This document shows positions 7,819 through 16,529 of a stretch of DNA of 58,896 nucleotides, piece by piece (within the stretch, counting starts at the first letter, position 1; the number at the start of each line of letters is the position of its first letter). The notes under the pieces are model-generated. The model searched no databases, had not been told where the DNA came from, and worked only from the letters and a program-made list of their open reading frames with translations. Made by a program: the position numbers and the translations under genes. The stretch spans positions 1 through 58,896 of the forward strand of contig JAGWSR010000082.1 of the NCBI GenBank assembly GCA_028869385.1, read 5' to 3'. Source of the DNA: a bacterium (GTDB lineage: Bacteria > Vulcanimicrobiota > Vulcanimicrobiia > Vulcanimicrobiales > Vulcanimicrobiaceae).

Positions 7819-8001
7819 ATGATCGATGATTTAGCCGGCACGCTCGAACTGACCGCGTGTTCCCGCGACGTCTGCCGCTGCACGCTCATGGGGCCGAGCC
7901 GCGGCGAGGTCTATTGCTCCGATGCCTGTCGGATCGCCGACGAACGCGGCATCGAGAGCGAGACCTGCTCGTGCGGGCACCCGCCGTGTGACGAACGTTA
8001 G
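7819..8001 (+). CDS. Bacterial metallothionein-like Cys-rich protein
   Basis: A 60-residue protein with eight cysteines at 14, 19, 21, 33, 37, 50, 52 and 57. The pattern CRC...YCSDAC...CSCGHPPC matches the SmtA/BmtA bacterial metallothionein layout, where the central YCS.AC segment forms a small zinc-finger-like fold and the last cysteines come in a CGH..C motif. Such proteins sequester zinc, cadmium or copper in the cytoplasm. The ATG at 7819 is preceded by a TACGAT box six bases away. The gene's end overlaps the convergent LptD homologue by 4 bases. The nearby NicO-type transporter fits a metal-handling theme but is not linked as an operon. Confidence 0.75.
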   Translation: MIDDLAGTLELTACSRDVCRCTLMGPSRGEVYCSDACRIADERGIESETCSCGHPPCDER

Positions 8002-10550
8002 AAGTTGAAGGTCGTCGGGATCAGCGGTCCCGACTGCCCGACGTTGAACGTCGCGTTGTGGCTCGGGAAGGCCAAGATGTTGATGGAGACGGTCACCAGT
8101 TTCATGGACTGGTTGTAGAGCGCCTGAAGCTGATAGCAGTCGCCGATCGTGCGCGTGAGATAGATGATCTTGTTCTCCATGCGCCCCTTCTGCTTCCAGT
8201 CGAGATCGGTGACGAATTGCAGCGCCGTATTGCGGCCGAACGGCGTGGTGAGCTGGAGATTGGTCGAGTTGAATCCCTGGCCGATGCCGGGGATGAACGA
8301 TCCGCCGAGCAGCACCATCGAGCGCGCCGAGGGCTGCGCGATCAACTGATAGCTGACCGGAAGCGCCTGCGCGTTGAAGTTCGACTGAAAGCCGAGTGAG
8401 AGGTTGTAGGTGTTGCCGTTGAAGACGCGCACGAGATCTTGCGCGTTCTTGGTATTCGCGATCGGCTGCTGATCCAAGAACTGGAACGGTACGAACGCGG
8501 GGCCGTTGTAATTTGCTTCGCTGTAGCTCAGCGTGTTGACGATGTGATGGCCGATCGGCGAGGTGAGCGTCGCCTGCTGCTGGATCGCGGCCTTCATATC
8601 TCCGGTGCCGTACGCGTACTGCGTCACGTTCACCGTGCTCTGGAAGTTACTCCCGAAGACGTTTTCGATGAGCGGTCCGAAGGCGAACGCGAGATCCGCG
8701 CGCTGCGAGCTGAACGCGTTCGCGGGCTCGCTGTACTCGCCGGCCGTGAACGTCGCGGTGGCGGGCACCCAGAGATGCGGAAAGAATTTGTACGGGCGAA
8801 TCTGCAGTTCGGGCAGCTTGTTGATGCCGTAGGGCGTCTTCGCGTACGTCTTGTCCACCGTCATCTGGTAGTCGGCGCCGCCGGTGGTGTAGTGGAAGAG
8901 ATCGTTGAAGTGCGCCGTCGAGTTGGAACTGCCGATCCCGGCGAAGGTCGATTGACTCGTCGCGAGGTTGAATTGTACGGCGTTGCTCAGCGTCGACGAG
9001 AACTGCCGATTATCGGTGAACGAGATCGTGTCGTTGCTCGACTGCGAGCCGACCGAACTGCGCGAGAACCCGTAGGTTTGCGAGGTGTGCAGCGAGTTGT
9101 GCGCGACCGTACCGTTGAAGGCGGTGTTCGCCGGAAGGTTCGTGTACGGACCGTAGTTCGATTGATACGTGAGGCCGAAGTTTCCGCGCAACGTCTGCGA
9201 GAAGTTCTCCGTCTCGGAGATCTGCACGTTGTTATTGGTGGTCTGCACGCGCCGGTCGTGAATCGTGTAGAAGTTCACGTTCGCCGAGCGGTGCCCGCTG
9301 CGGCGCGCGAAGTAGCCGACGTACCCGAGTCCCAGGCCGACCTTGGTGAAATAGTTGAGGATGTAGTAGCCGTAGTAGTACTGGTCGCGGCCGAACGTGG
9401 TTCGCGTCTTGATCCAGTAGCCTTCGTACTGATCGTATCCGATGTCGGGGAAGTACTTGGGCCGCTGCGCCTCGTTATCGATGGTGCGTAGCGGAATCAC
9501 GACCTTCGGAAGAAAGAACACGGCCGCCGCGCCGAGCCACAGGATCGCCTGGTAGATGACGATCTTGTCGCCCGGATAGACGACGAAGTTCTTACCCGTG
9601 ATGTGGTAGCCGCCGCGCTCGTGTTCGCACGTGGTGACGTTCGGCGCGGTGCCGTGTCCGACGCCGTCGGGATCGGTGTAGAGATCCTTGCCCGTGTAAT
9701 GCACGAGCCCGCGCTCGACGCCTTCGGAGCTGGTGCCCGCCGCGCCATCGAGGCGTGCGGTTTGGTCGATCGTGTCGAAGGTGATCTTTTGCGCTTCGAG
9801 CACCGAATCGCGCGCGTGATTGACGATGAACGGATGTCCGGTGATCGTGACGGTGCGCAGCCCATCGTAGTGCGCGCGGTCGCCGACGATCTCTTCGGCG
9901 CCGTAGAGAATATGCACGTTGCCTTCGGCGTCGCCCGGCTCGCCTTGGTTGGTGTTGCCGGAGACTTTGTCGGCGAGAATCGCGATCGAGTTCGGGGGCA
10001 GCGTGGGCAGACCGGTCGGTTGCGGCTCGGGCGTCGGCGGCGCCGCTCCGGCGGGCGTGATCGGCGGCGGCGTGCTGCCGCCGCGCTGCACGAAGACCGG
10101 CTGATTCTGATCGAACGGATTGGGCGTCGCGGTCGGCACCGGCGGCGGCGTCTCGATCGTGGTCGTTTCGCTGCCGGGCTGCGGGCGCGGCGTCGCGTAG
10201 AGCGTGGTGGTACCGCCGCCGGCGGGCGGGAAGCTCGGCGTGGGAATCGCCGCCGCGCTCGGTGAGGCGCTGGGCGATGCGCTCGCCGACGCCGACGGCG
10301 ATGGCGACGGCAGCTCGAATTGCGCGACGTACACGCTGCCGACGGGGTCGGCGGCGCGCTCGCGGTCGCGCTCGAATGCGCGCGCTTCGTGCACGGCGCA
10401 GCTCTGCGCGTTCATGAGCGCGAGCACGCGCTCGCTCGACGCGCGCTCGGGTGAGAGCGTTGCGGCGGGCACCGGAATGGTGCCGCTCAGCAGCGCGACG
10501 ATGCATAAGGCCGCGACCGGGCCGCGACGGCGAAACGGGGTGAGGTTCAC
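7998..10550 (-). CDS. lptD: LptD-type LPS-assembly outer-membrane protein
   Basis: An 850-residue protein with a signal peptide (MNLTPFRRRGPVAALCIVAL), then a Ser/Pro/Ala/Gly-rich disordered stretch (about 75-190), then an OstA-type domain (about 190-270, IAILADKVSGNTNQGE, EGNVHILYGAEEIVGDRAHYDG). The remainder is a long beta barrel rich in Tyr, Asn, Ser and Thr that ends in a C-terminal Phe, the usual barrel-assembly signal. LptD inserts lipopolysaccharide into the outer leaflet. It lies 4 bases downstream of the LptF/G permease gene in the operon. The long proline/serine segment between signal and OstA domain is unusual. The assignment is at family level. Confidence 0.85.
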   Translation of the reverse strand: MNLTPFRRRGPVAALCIVALLSGTIPVPAATLSPERASSERVLALMNAQSCAVHEARAFERDRERAADPVGSVYVAQFELPSPSPSASASASPSASPSAAAIPTPSFPPAGGGTTTLYATPRPQPGSETTTIETPPPVPTATPNPFDQNQPVFVQRGGSTPPPITPAGAAPPTPEPQPTGLPTLPPNSIAILADKVSGNTNQGEPGDAEGNVHILYGAEEIVGDRAHYDGLRTVTITGHPFIVNHARDSVLEAQKITFDTIDQTARLDGAAGTSSEGVERGLVHYTGKDLYTDPDGVGHGTAPNVTTCEHERGGYHITGKNFVVYPGDKIVIYQAILWLGAAAVFFLPKVVIPLRTIDNEAQRPKYFPDIGYDQYEGYWIKTRTTFGRDQYYYGYYILNYFTKVGLGLGYVGYFARRSGHRSANVNFYTIHDRRVQTTNNNVQISETENFSQTLRGNFGLTYQSNYGPYTNLPANTAFNGTVAHNSLHTSQTYGFSRSSVGSQSSNDTISFTDNRQFSSTLSNAVQFNLATSQSTFAGIGSSNSTAHFNDLFHYTTGGADYQMTVDKTYAKTPYGINKLPELQIRPYKFFPHLWVPATATFTAGEYSEPANAFSSQRADLAFAFGPLIENVFGSNFQSTVNVTQYAYGTGDMKAAIQQQATLTSPIGHHIVNTLSYSEANYNGPAFVPFQFLDQQPIANTKNAQDLVRVFNGNTYNLSLGFQSNFNAQALPVSYQLIAQPSARSMVLLGGSFIPGIGQGFNSTNLQLTTPFGRNTALQFVTDLDWKQKGRMENKIIYLTRTIGDCYQLQALYNQSMKLVTVSINILAFPSHNATFNVGQSGPLIPTTFNF

Positions 10551-10554
10551 GAAA

Positions 10555-11709
10555 TCAGCGTTCTTCCAGCCAGAGCAGTACGACGCCGGTCGTACCCATG
10601 ATAGCGTTCGGTAACCACGCGGCGAGGTAGGGATTGAGCGCTCCGTTGCGGCCGAACGCGGCGGCGGCCGACGTGAGCAAGAAGTACACGAAGAAGGCGA
10701 AGATCGCGAGCGCGATGCCGAGCATGCGTCCGCGCTTGCCGAAGCGCAGCGCGAGCGGAACCGCGAGCACGACGCCGATGAAGCACGCGAACGGCCACGC
10801 GAGTTTCTGCGCGAGACTGATCTGCAGGCTGCCGAGAGCCGATCCGCCCACGCCCTGCGCCTGCAGCGCGTTCACGCGCGTGGCGAGATCCTTGCTCGAC
10901 ATCGTGTACGGGTCGGACGTCGTGTTGCTCATGAACTGCCCCGCGGTCTCCGCGAGCGGCAGCCCCACGGTCACGGCCTTCACGTGTTGTTGGCTCGTGA
11001 CGTAGCCCGCGAGGTTATAGCGCGTGTCGATCACGTCGTGCATCACGAGCGCGCCGTTCTGCACCGTCGCCGTCTTCGCTTGGAGCGTTTCGGACCACGG
11101 GCCGTAGTGCGCGGGCTTGAAGACTTGCACGCCCTGCATCGTTTTGTTGTCGGGCAAGACTTGCGAGACGTAGAACACGTTGCCCGTATCGGGATCCTTA
11201 CGGAAGAACTGCGGTTCGACCGGGAGCGCGTCGGTGTGGTAGATGATCTGGTAGAACGTGCGCGTCGAGAGATCGACCGACGGCGGCACGAGGTGCTCGT
11301 TGATGAGAAACGTGAGCACGAAGAACGCGAATCCGAAGAGAAACGGCGCGAGTGCGATGCGCCACACCGGGATGCCGGAGGTGCGCATCGCCGTCACCTC
11401 GTTGTCGCCCATCACGCGCCCCATCGCGAGCAGCGCCGCGAAGAGCGTGGCGAAGGGAAACGCCATCGGCGTCGCCTGCGGAATGCGGAACATGACGAAG
11501 CGCAGCACGAGGAAGAACGGCGCGTGCTGGTTGACGATGTAATCCGCCGCGAGCACGAAGATGTTGAGCGCCCAGAAGATCAGATACGCCGCGACCGCAA
11601 AGAGAAACGGGCCGAGCATTTCGTTCAGCAGGTAGCGGTCGAGGATCGGGAGCCGCCAGCCCGCGGAGCGAACGCTCGCGAGCGGCTGACGTCCGGTGAG
11701 CGTCGCCAT
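10555..11709 (-). CDS. LptF/LptG-family LPS-export permease
   Basis: The 384-residue membrane protein has the YjgP/YjgQ layout: three N-terminal membrane spans with LPILDRYLLNEMLGPFLFAV and TLFAALLAMGRVMGDNEVTAMRTSGIP, a large periplasmic beta-jellyroll (about 140-280), then three C-terminal spans (VVLAVPLALRFGKRGRMLG). LptF and LptG normally form a heterodimer with the LptB ATPase. Only one permease gene is present here, and LptB is not in the window. The gene follows a lytic transglycosylase gene by 21 bases and precedes LptD. Confidence 0.9.
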   Translation of the reverse strand: MATLTGRQPLASVRSAGWRLPILDRYLLNEMLGPFLFAVAAYLIFWALNIFVLAADYIVNQHAPFFLVLRFVMFRIPQATPMAFPFATLFAALLAMGRVMGDNEVTAMRTSGIPVWRIALAPFLFGFAFFVLTFLINEHLVPPSVDLSTRTFYQIIYHTDALPVEPQFFRKDPDTGNVFYVSQVLPDNKTMQGVQVFKPAHYGPWSETLQAKTATVQNGALVMHDVIDTRYNLAGYVTSQQHVKAVTVGLPLAETAGQFMSNTTSDPYTMSSKDLATRVNALQAQGVGGSALGSLQISLAQKLAWPFACFIGVVLAVPLALRFGKRGRMLGIALAIFAFFVYFLLTSAAAAFGRNGALNPYLAAWLPNAIMGTTGVVLLWLEER

Positions 11710-11730
11710 CGTCAGCGTCTTACGATCGAG

Positions 11731-12204
11731 CTAATAGCTCCGGTACGCGGTGAGCACGCGCGCGACGTAGGCGCGCGTTTCGGCGTACGGCGGAACACCG
11801 TGATAGCGATCGACCGCGCCCGGACCGGCGTTGTAGGCGGCCACCGCGAGGGTGACGTTGCCGTGATAGCGGTCGAGCAACGATTTGAGGTACGACGTGC
11901 CGCACTGCACGTTTTCGTTCGGATCGAAGGGGTTGGCGATCCCGCACGAGGCGGCCGTGCCCGGCATGAGTTGCATGAGGCCTTGTGCGCCCGCGAGGCT
12001 GAGCGCGGAGGGGTCGCCGGACGATTCGGCCATGAGCACGGCGCGCACGAGGCCCGCCGGAACGCTGTTCGCGCTCGAGGCCGTCGTGACGAGCGAGGAG
12101 ATCTGCGCGGGATTCAGCGCGTGCGGCGCATAGGGCAAGTACCCCGTCCCTCCACATCCGTAGAGCAGGCAGAGGAGCAGCGCCGTGCCGAGCAGGTTCC
12201 TCAT
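11731..12204 (-). CDS. Lytic transglycosylase lipoprotein (SLT, GH23)
   Basis: A 157-residue lipoprotein with a signal ending in LYGC (Cys17). The Slt domain fills the rest: catalytic Glu60 in MAESSGDPSALS, then GAQGLMQLMPGTA, NPFDPNENVQCGTSYL and AVAAYNAGPGAV. These are the standard GH23 motifs, so it cleaves peptidoglycan glycan strands to anhydro-muropeptides. It is the first gene of the slt-lptF/G-lptD unit. A GAAGAGG sequence about 7 bases before the ATG can act as ribosome-binding site. Confidence 0.93.
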   Translation of the reverse strand: MRNLLGTALLLCLLYGCGGTGYLPYAPHALNPAQISSLVTTASSANSVPAGLVRAVLMAESSGDPSALSLAGAQGLMQLMPGTAASCGIANPFDPNENVQCGTSYLKSLLDRYHGNVTLAVAAYNAGPGAVDRYHGVPPYAETRAYVARVLTAYRSY

Positions 12205-12262
12205 CCGGATGCCTCTTCTCTGAGCGTCTCCCGCGGCCTTTCGAGCAAGCCGCTCTCCAACG

Positions 12263-12988
12263 TTAGATTGGGAGGAAGGCGAACGCGAGCCCGAGCGCCG
12301 CGATGAAGATGCCGGAGAGCAGCTCCCCGTAGCGTTCGACGCGGCCGAGCGCGAGGCGTTCGAGGCCGGCGAGCGACGCCCAGACCAGCGCCGCGTATGT
12401 GGCGATCGTGGCGGCCGCGAAGACCGCCGCCATCGTGCCGAGTTGCACGACGCCGTAGCGGCCGGCCGCGAAGAAGGCGGGAATGCCCTCGATCATCGGG
12501 CTCGAGCCCAAGATGAACGCGAGCGAGGCGGCACCGGCGGCGGCGTGCGCATGCTCGTGCAGCGCGACGGTGCCGTCGAGCGCGTGCAGATCCTCGTCGT
12601 GATGCTCGTGCCAGTGGATGTGCACGGTGCCGTCGGCGTGGCGATGCTCGTGAGCGTGGCCGTGATGCTCGTGATCGTGTCCGTCGCGCAATTCGCGGAG
12701 CGCCTGGTAGGCGACGTAGCCGCCGAAGAGCACGAGCGCCGCGCTCGAAACGAGCGCGAGCGCGTGCCCGATGGTGCGTGCGGCGACGACGCCGAGTCCC
12801 CAAACGACGACCGCGATCGCGAGCGTGGAGAGTACGTGCCCGGCGCCCGCCTGCACGGCGGTGCGCACGGCGAACGCGCGGCTCCACCCGGATCTTCGCG
12901 CGAGGAGCGCGATCGGCGCCCAATGATCGGGGACGATCGTGTGCAGCACGCCGACTGCGGCGACCGCGGCGATGAGCGTAAGATTCAC
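12263..12988 (-). CDS. NicO/NiCoT-like nickel/cobalt transporter with His-rich loop
   Basis: A 241-residue membrane protein starting at GTG 12988. The first span carries HTIVPDH (residues 16-22), which fits the HX4DH signature of nickel/cobalt transporters. Two spans later comes a cytoplasmic or periplasmic loop (about 100-150) packed with His, Asp and Glu (HDHEHHGHAHEHRH and more), followed by three further spans with SLAFILGSSPMIEG. The family includes RcnA-type exporters and NicO importers; direction cannot be told from sequence. It could also serve a hydrogenase, which needs nickel, since a [NiFe]-type complex lies 8 kb away. Confidence 0.75.
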   Translation of the reverse strand: MNLTLIAAVAAVGVLHTIVPDHWAPIALLARRSGWSRAFAVRTAVQAGAGHVLSTLAIAVVVWGLGVVAARTIGHALALVSSAALVLFGGYVAYQALRELRDGHDHEHHGHAHEHRHADGTVHIHWHEHHDEDLHALDGTVALHEHAHAAAGAASLAFILGSSPMIEGIPAFFAAGRYGVVQLGTMAAVFAAATIATYAALVWASLAGLERLALGRVERYGELLSGIFIAALGLAFAFLPI

Positions 12989-13022
12989 GCCGACGGTTCT
13001 TCGCCTATTCCCACGCGCGGCC

Positions 13023-13028
13023 TACGAT
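13023..13028 (+). promoter_or_regulatory. -10-like element for a possible leaderless transcript
   Basis: TACGAT lies six bases before the ATG at 13035. The intervening GCCGCC is not a Shine-Dalgarno. Confidence 0.4.
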
Positions 13029-13034
13029 GCCGCC

Positions 13035-13478
13035 ATGAGTACGATCACGATCGATCTCTTCGCCAAATCCCTCGCCGAGACGAACGCTTGGATCGACGAC
13101 TACATGAGCGTCTCCGGCGAGGGCGACCCCGAGCGGGCGCTCCACGCCCTGCGAGCGACCCTGCACGCGCTGCGCGATCAGCTCACGCTCGATCAGAACG
13201 CGCATCTCTCCGCGCAGCTGCCCACGATGTTGCGGGGCCTCTACTTCGAAGCGTGGGATCCGCACGGAACCCACGTGCGGCGCGCGACGCTCGAGGGGTT
13301 CCTCGAGCGCATCTCCGACGAGTACGGACGGCACGTGCGCGACTTCGATCCGCAGGACGTCGCCACGGCCGCCTTCGCGGTGCTCGATCTGCGCGTCGCA
13401 GCGGTCGCCGCGAAGATACGCGGCACGCTGCCGAAGGAGTACCGCGCGCTGTGGGAGATTCCGCTCTTCGAGGTGTAA
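13035..13478 (+). CDS. DUF2267 protein
   Basis: The 147-residue alpha-helical protein matches the DUF2267 pattern: ALHALRATLHALRDQLTLDQNAHLSAQLPTMLRG, followed by GLYFEAWDP and a second helical half (FLERISDEYG, FAVLDLR). Two half-domains of about 60 residues repeat this layout. The function is unknown; some homologues sit next to stress or nucleoid genes. The start follows TACGAT by six bases. Proline dehydrogenase begins 9 bases after its stop, so the genes may be co-transcribed. Confidence 0.8.
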   Translation: MSTITIDLFAKSLAETNAWIDDYMSVSGEGDPERALHALRATLHALRDQLTLDQNAHLSAQLPTMLRGLYFEAWDPHGTHVRRATLEGFLERISDEYGRHVRDFDPQDVATAAFAVLDLRVAAVAAKIRGTLPKEYRALWEIPLFEV

Positions 13479-13487
13479 TGGGGATGC

Positions 13488-14423
13488 GTGGCATCTCTCC
13501 TCGAGCGGCCGCTGCGTGCGGCGATTCTCGCGGCGGCCGATAGTCCGTTCGTTCAGCGCACGGTCAGCCGCTACGGCATGCAACTCGGTGCGCGGCGGTT
13601 CGTCGCGGGTGAGAGCACCGCGGAGTTTTTGAGCGTCGCCCGCGAGGTGAACGCCCGCGGCTTCGCGGTCGCCTGCGGGATTCTCGGCGAAGGCGTGCGC
13701 GAGCGCGCCGAAGCGACGGCGGCGGCCGATCGGTATTGCGCGCTGCTGCGCACCTTTGCGGCACAGGGGCTCGACGCCAACGTCGCCTTCAAGCTCACGC
13801 ACCTCGGTCTCGACATCGATCCCGAGCTCGCGTTCGAGAACGCCGCGCGCGTCGCGCAGACGGCGCGCGAATGCGGCAACACGATGCGCCTCGACATGGA
13901 GCAGTCGCGCTACGTGGATGCGACGCTTGCGATCTACCGCCGCCTGCGCGCGCAATTCGACAACGTCGGCTACGTGCTGCAATCGTATCTGCTGCGCAGC
14001 ATGGACGATCTGATCTCGACGTTCGAACTCGAACCGAACGTACGCTTCGTGAAGGGCGCCTATCTGGAGTCGCCGTCGATCGCGTATGCCGACAAGCGCG
14101 ACGTAGATGCGCAGTACGTCAAGCTGGTGGAGACGGCGCTCACGCATCCGGGGTACACCGCGGTTGCGACCCACGATCCGGCGATCGTCGCCGAGATCGA
14201 GCGCTTCGTCGCCGAGCGCGGCATTCCCAAACGCGGTCGCTTCGAGTTTCAAATGCTCTACGGCATCAGCCCGCAACTCGCGCAGTCGCTCGTGGAGCGC
14301 GGGTATCGCGTGCGCCTCGCCGTGCCGTTCGGCGACTTCTGGTTTCCCTATCTCATGCGACGCTTGGCGGAACGCCCGGCGAACCTCGCATTCTTTTTAC
14401 GCGGAGCATTTTCACGACGATGA
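13488..14423 (+). CDS. Proline dehydrogenase
   Basis: A monofunctional, flavin-dependent enzyme that oxidises L-proline to pyrroline-5-carboxylate. The 311-residue length suits the short bacterial form. Visible motifs are the TIM-barrel strands with VAFKLTHLGLDID, TMRLDMEQSRYVDATL, YVLQSYLLRSMDD, RFVKGAYLES, and FEFQMLYGI near the end, where the conserved arginines contact proline. The start is GTG with GGGGA upstream. Its last codon overlaps the DapA-family gene by 4 bp (ATGA). The partner pyrroline-5-carboxylate dehydrogenase is not in the window. Confidence 0.9.
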   Translation: MASLLERPLRAAILAAADSPFVQRTVSRYGMQLGARRFVAGESTAEFLSVAREVNARGFAVACGILGEGVRERAEATAAADRYCALLRTFAAQGLDANVAFKLTHLGLDIDPELAFENAARVAQTARECGNTMRLDMEQSRYVDATLAIYRRLRAQFDNVGYVLQSYLLRSMDDLISTFELEPNVRFVKGAYLESPSIAYADKRDVDAQYVKLVETALTHPGYTAVATHDPAIVAEIERFVAERGIPKRGRFEFQMLYGISPQLAQSLVERGYRVRLAVPFGDFWFPYLMRRLAERPANLAFFLRGAFSRR

Positions 14424-15298
14424 GTCACGCAATCGAAGGGGTGTGGTCGGCGGTCCTCACGCCGGTCGACGCCGATCTGCGCCCCGATGCGGCGCGCGCG
14501 CTTGCCTATTACCGTTCGCTACTGGATGACGGTCTGCACGGCATCAACCTCCTCGGCACGACGGGTGAGGCGATGTCGTTCTCGGTGCGCGATCGGCTCG
14601 CGTTGATGGAGACGCTCTCGCGAGACGGCTTTCCGATGGAGCGCGCGATGGTGGGCACGGGGGCTGCGGCGCTCGAGGATTGCGCGACGCTCACGCGCGC
14701 GGCGTTCGATCTCGGCTTCGCGGCGGCGCTCGTGATGCCGCCCTTCTACTATCGCGATATCACCGACGACGGCGTGATGCGCTTTTTCGACGCGCTCCTC
14801 GCGCGCGCGCACCGCGACGGCGGCAAGGTGCTGCTCTATAACTTCCCGCGCATGAGCGGCATCACGTTTCATGCGCGATTGACGGAGCGCTTGCTTGCGG
14901 CGTTTCCCGAGGCGATCGTGGGCATGAAGGACAGTTCGAACGATCGCGCGCTGCAGGCGGAACTCGTGGGAGCGCATCCCTCGTTCGCGGTGATGCCGGG
15001 TTCGGAGCATGCGCTCGTGGAGTATCGCGAGCGCGGACTAGCCGGCTGCATCTCGGGCAGCGTAGCGCTGTGGGTCGCGCTCGCGCGGCGCGTCTTCGAC
15101 GGCCGTGATGCCGAGGACGGGCGCGCGCTCGACGCGCTGCGCGCTTCGCTCGACGGTCTGCCGATGATCCCCGCGGTGCGCTATCTCGTCGCGCGCTCGC
15201 GACGCGACGACGCGTGGGAACGCTGCGTTCCGCCGCTCGCACCACTCGACGCGGAACGGCGAGCGACGCTCGACGCGCGCGATCTCGTGCGCGCGTAG
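14420..15298 (+). CDS. DapA-family aldolase/lyase (class I, Schiff base)
   Basis: The 292-residue TIM barrel shows GTTGEAMSF, LYNFPRMSGITF with the general-base Tyr, and IVGMKDSS, whose Lys forms the Schiff base. The family covers dihydrodipicolinate synthase, N-acetylneuraminate lyase, keto-deoxy-sugar aldolases and hydroxyproline-pathway deaminases. The substrate-binding YNxPxR..V motif of true DapA is not well matched (YNFPRMSG), so I do not call it dapA. Coupling with proline dehydrogenase (4-bp overlap) hints at amino-acid catabolism. Confidence 0.8.
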   Translation: MSHAIEGVWSAVLTPVDADLRPDAARALAYYRSLLDDGLHGINLLGTTGEAMSFSVRDRLALMETLSRDGFPMERAMVGTGAAALEDCATLTRAAFDLGFAAALVMPPFYYRDITDDGVMRFFDALLARAHRDGGKVLLYNFPRMSGITFHARLTERLLAAFPEAIVGMKDSSNDRALQAELVGAHPSFAVMPGSEHALVEYRERGLAGCISGSVALWVALARRVFDGRDAEDGRALDALRASLDGLPMIPAVRYLVARSRRDDAWERCVPPLAPLDAERRATLDARDLVRA

Positions 15299-15305
15299 GC
15301 GCGCC

Positions 15306-15857
15306 GTGGCCTTGGGCGTCTCGATACGGCGCGCGAATCCGGCCGATGCCGCCGCGATCGCCGAGGTACACGTGGCGTCGTGGCAGGCGCACTACCGCGG
15401 ACTATTGAGCGATGAGGCGATCGCGCGGCGATCGGTCGCGGTACGTCGCGAACAGTGGCAACGTTGCGTGCTCGAGCCCGCGCGCGTGACGCTCGTCGCC
15501 GAAGACGACGGTGCGGTAGTCGGATTCGCGAGCGCGATCTGCTTCGACGTGCCGACCGACGGCTATCGCGCGTACCTGCACACACTCTATCTCGCGCCCG
15601 GCATGACCGGGCGTCGGCTCGGCGCGCGCCTGCTCGGCGCGATGGCGCGCGAACTGCTCGCGCGCGGAATCACTACGATGGCGTTACGCACGCTGCGCGA
15701 AAATCGCGCGCGATCGTTCTACGAGCGTCTCGGTGCGCGACTCGATGGCGCATTCGGCTTCGACGCGGGGCACTTCGACGATGTGGCGTACGGCTTCGAC
15801 GACGTGCGCGCGCTAGTGGCCTTGGACGAGTTTCGCGAGGCCGAAGGCGACGCCTGA
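15306..15857 (+). CDS. GNAT-family N-acetyltransferase
   Basis: A 183-residue acetyl-CoA-dependent acetyltransferase that starts with GTG. Motifs: VSIRRANPADAAAIAEVHVASWQAHYRG at the N-terminus, VVGFAS, then LYLAPGMTGRRLGARLL, the acetyl-CoA pyrophosphate loop (R-x-x-G-x-G/A type), and RSFYERLGAR. The substrate cannot be predicted. The last 45 bases overlap the 3' end of the convergent VIT-family gene. Confidence 0.85.
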   Translation: MALGVSIRRANPADAAAIAEVHVASWQAHYRGLLSDEAIARRSVAVRREQWQRCVLEPARVTLVAEDDGAVVGFASAICFDVPTDGYRAYLHTLYLAPGMTGRRLGARLLGAMARELLARGITTMALRTLRENRARSFYERLGARLDGAFGFDAGHFDDVAYGFDDVRALVALDEFREAEGDA

Positions 15858-16517
15858 GGCGACGCCGCCGATCAAGACGGTCTGGAACGCGGAGCGAAGC
15901 CACGGAATGCCGGTGAGCGCGCCCTTGACGCCGCCGAAGATCGCGAGCGCGATCATCGTGACGATTGCGGAGACGACGAGCGCTTCGCCCGCGTTCGGCG
16001 CGAACATGTATGGGACGAGCGGCACGATGCCGCCCACGACGTACGATCCGCCGATCGTCGCGCCGCTCGCGAGCGCGCGTTTGGGATCGGGCTCGTCGAG
16101 GCCCAGTTCGAGACGCATCATGAAGTTGACCCACTGATCGGGTTCGCGTGCGATCATCTCGACGGCGTCGTGCAGCGTCTGTCCGCTCAAGCCGTAGCTG
16201 GCGAGGATCAGCGCCACCTCGCCGCGCTCGGCATCGGGGATGGTGGCGATCTCACGGTGCTCGCGCGCGAGTTCGCTGCGGTAGTGCTCTTGATCGGTGC
16301 GCGCGGCGAGGTAGCCGCCGAGTGCCATCGCGATCGCTCCGGCCGCGACCTCGGCGATGCCGGCCGTGACGACGATCTTCGACGACGCGATCGCGCCCGA
16401 GATGCCGGCGGCGAGGGCAAACGGAACCGTGAGCCCGTCAGACATCCCGATGACGACGTCGCGGACGGTTTCCGACGCGGTGAAGTGCGACTCGTGATGC
16501 TCGCTAAAAACCGGCAT
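15813..16517 (-). CDS. VIT1/CCC1-family metal transporter
   Basis: A 234-residue protein with the VIT layout: RDVVIGMSDGLTVPFALAAGISGA (first span with the conserved Asp and Gly), GAIAMALGGYLAARTDQEHY, an acidic metal-binding cytoplasmic helix-rich section with many Glu and His, then three C-terminal spans. Family members move Fe2+ or Mn2+ out of the cytoplasm. It begins 12 bases after arsC on the same strand with a GGAGG ribosome-binding site, so it is probably the last gene of the ars unit. Confidence 0.88.
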   Translation of the reverse strand: MPVFSEHHESHFTASETVRDVVIGMSDGLTVPFALAAGISGAIASSKIVVTAGIAEVAAGAIAMALGGYLAARTDQEHYRSELAREHREIATIPDAERGEVALILASYGLSGQTLHDAVEMIAREPDQWVNFMMRLELGLDEPDPKRALASGATIGGSYVVGGIVPLVPYMFAPNAGEALVVSAIVTMIALAIFGGVKGALTGIPWLRSAFQTVLIGGVASGVAFGLAKLVQGH

Positions 16518-16529
16518 GCGTTCCTCCGT

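Noticed and set aside
14420-15298. Calling the DapA-family gene dihydrodipicolinate synthase
   Set aside because: The YNFPRMSG substrate loop does not match true DapA well, and the operon partner is proline dehydrogenase.
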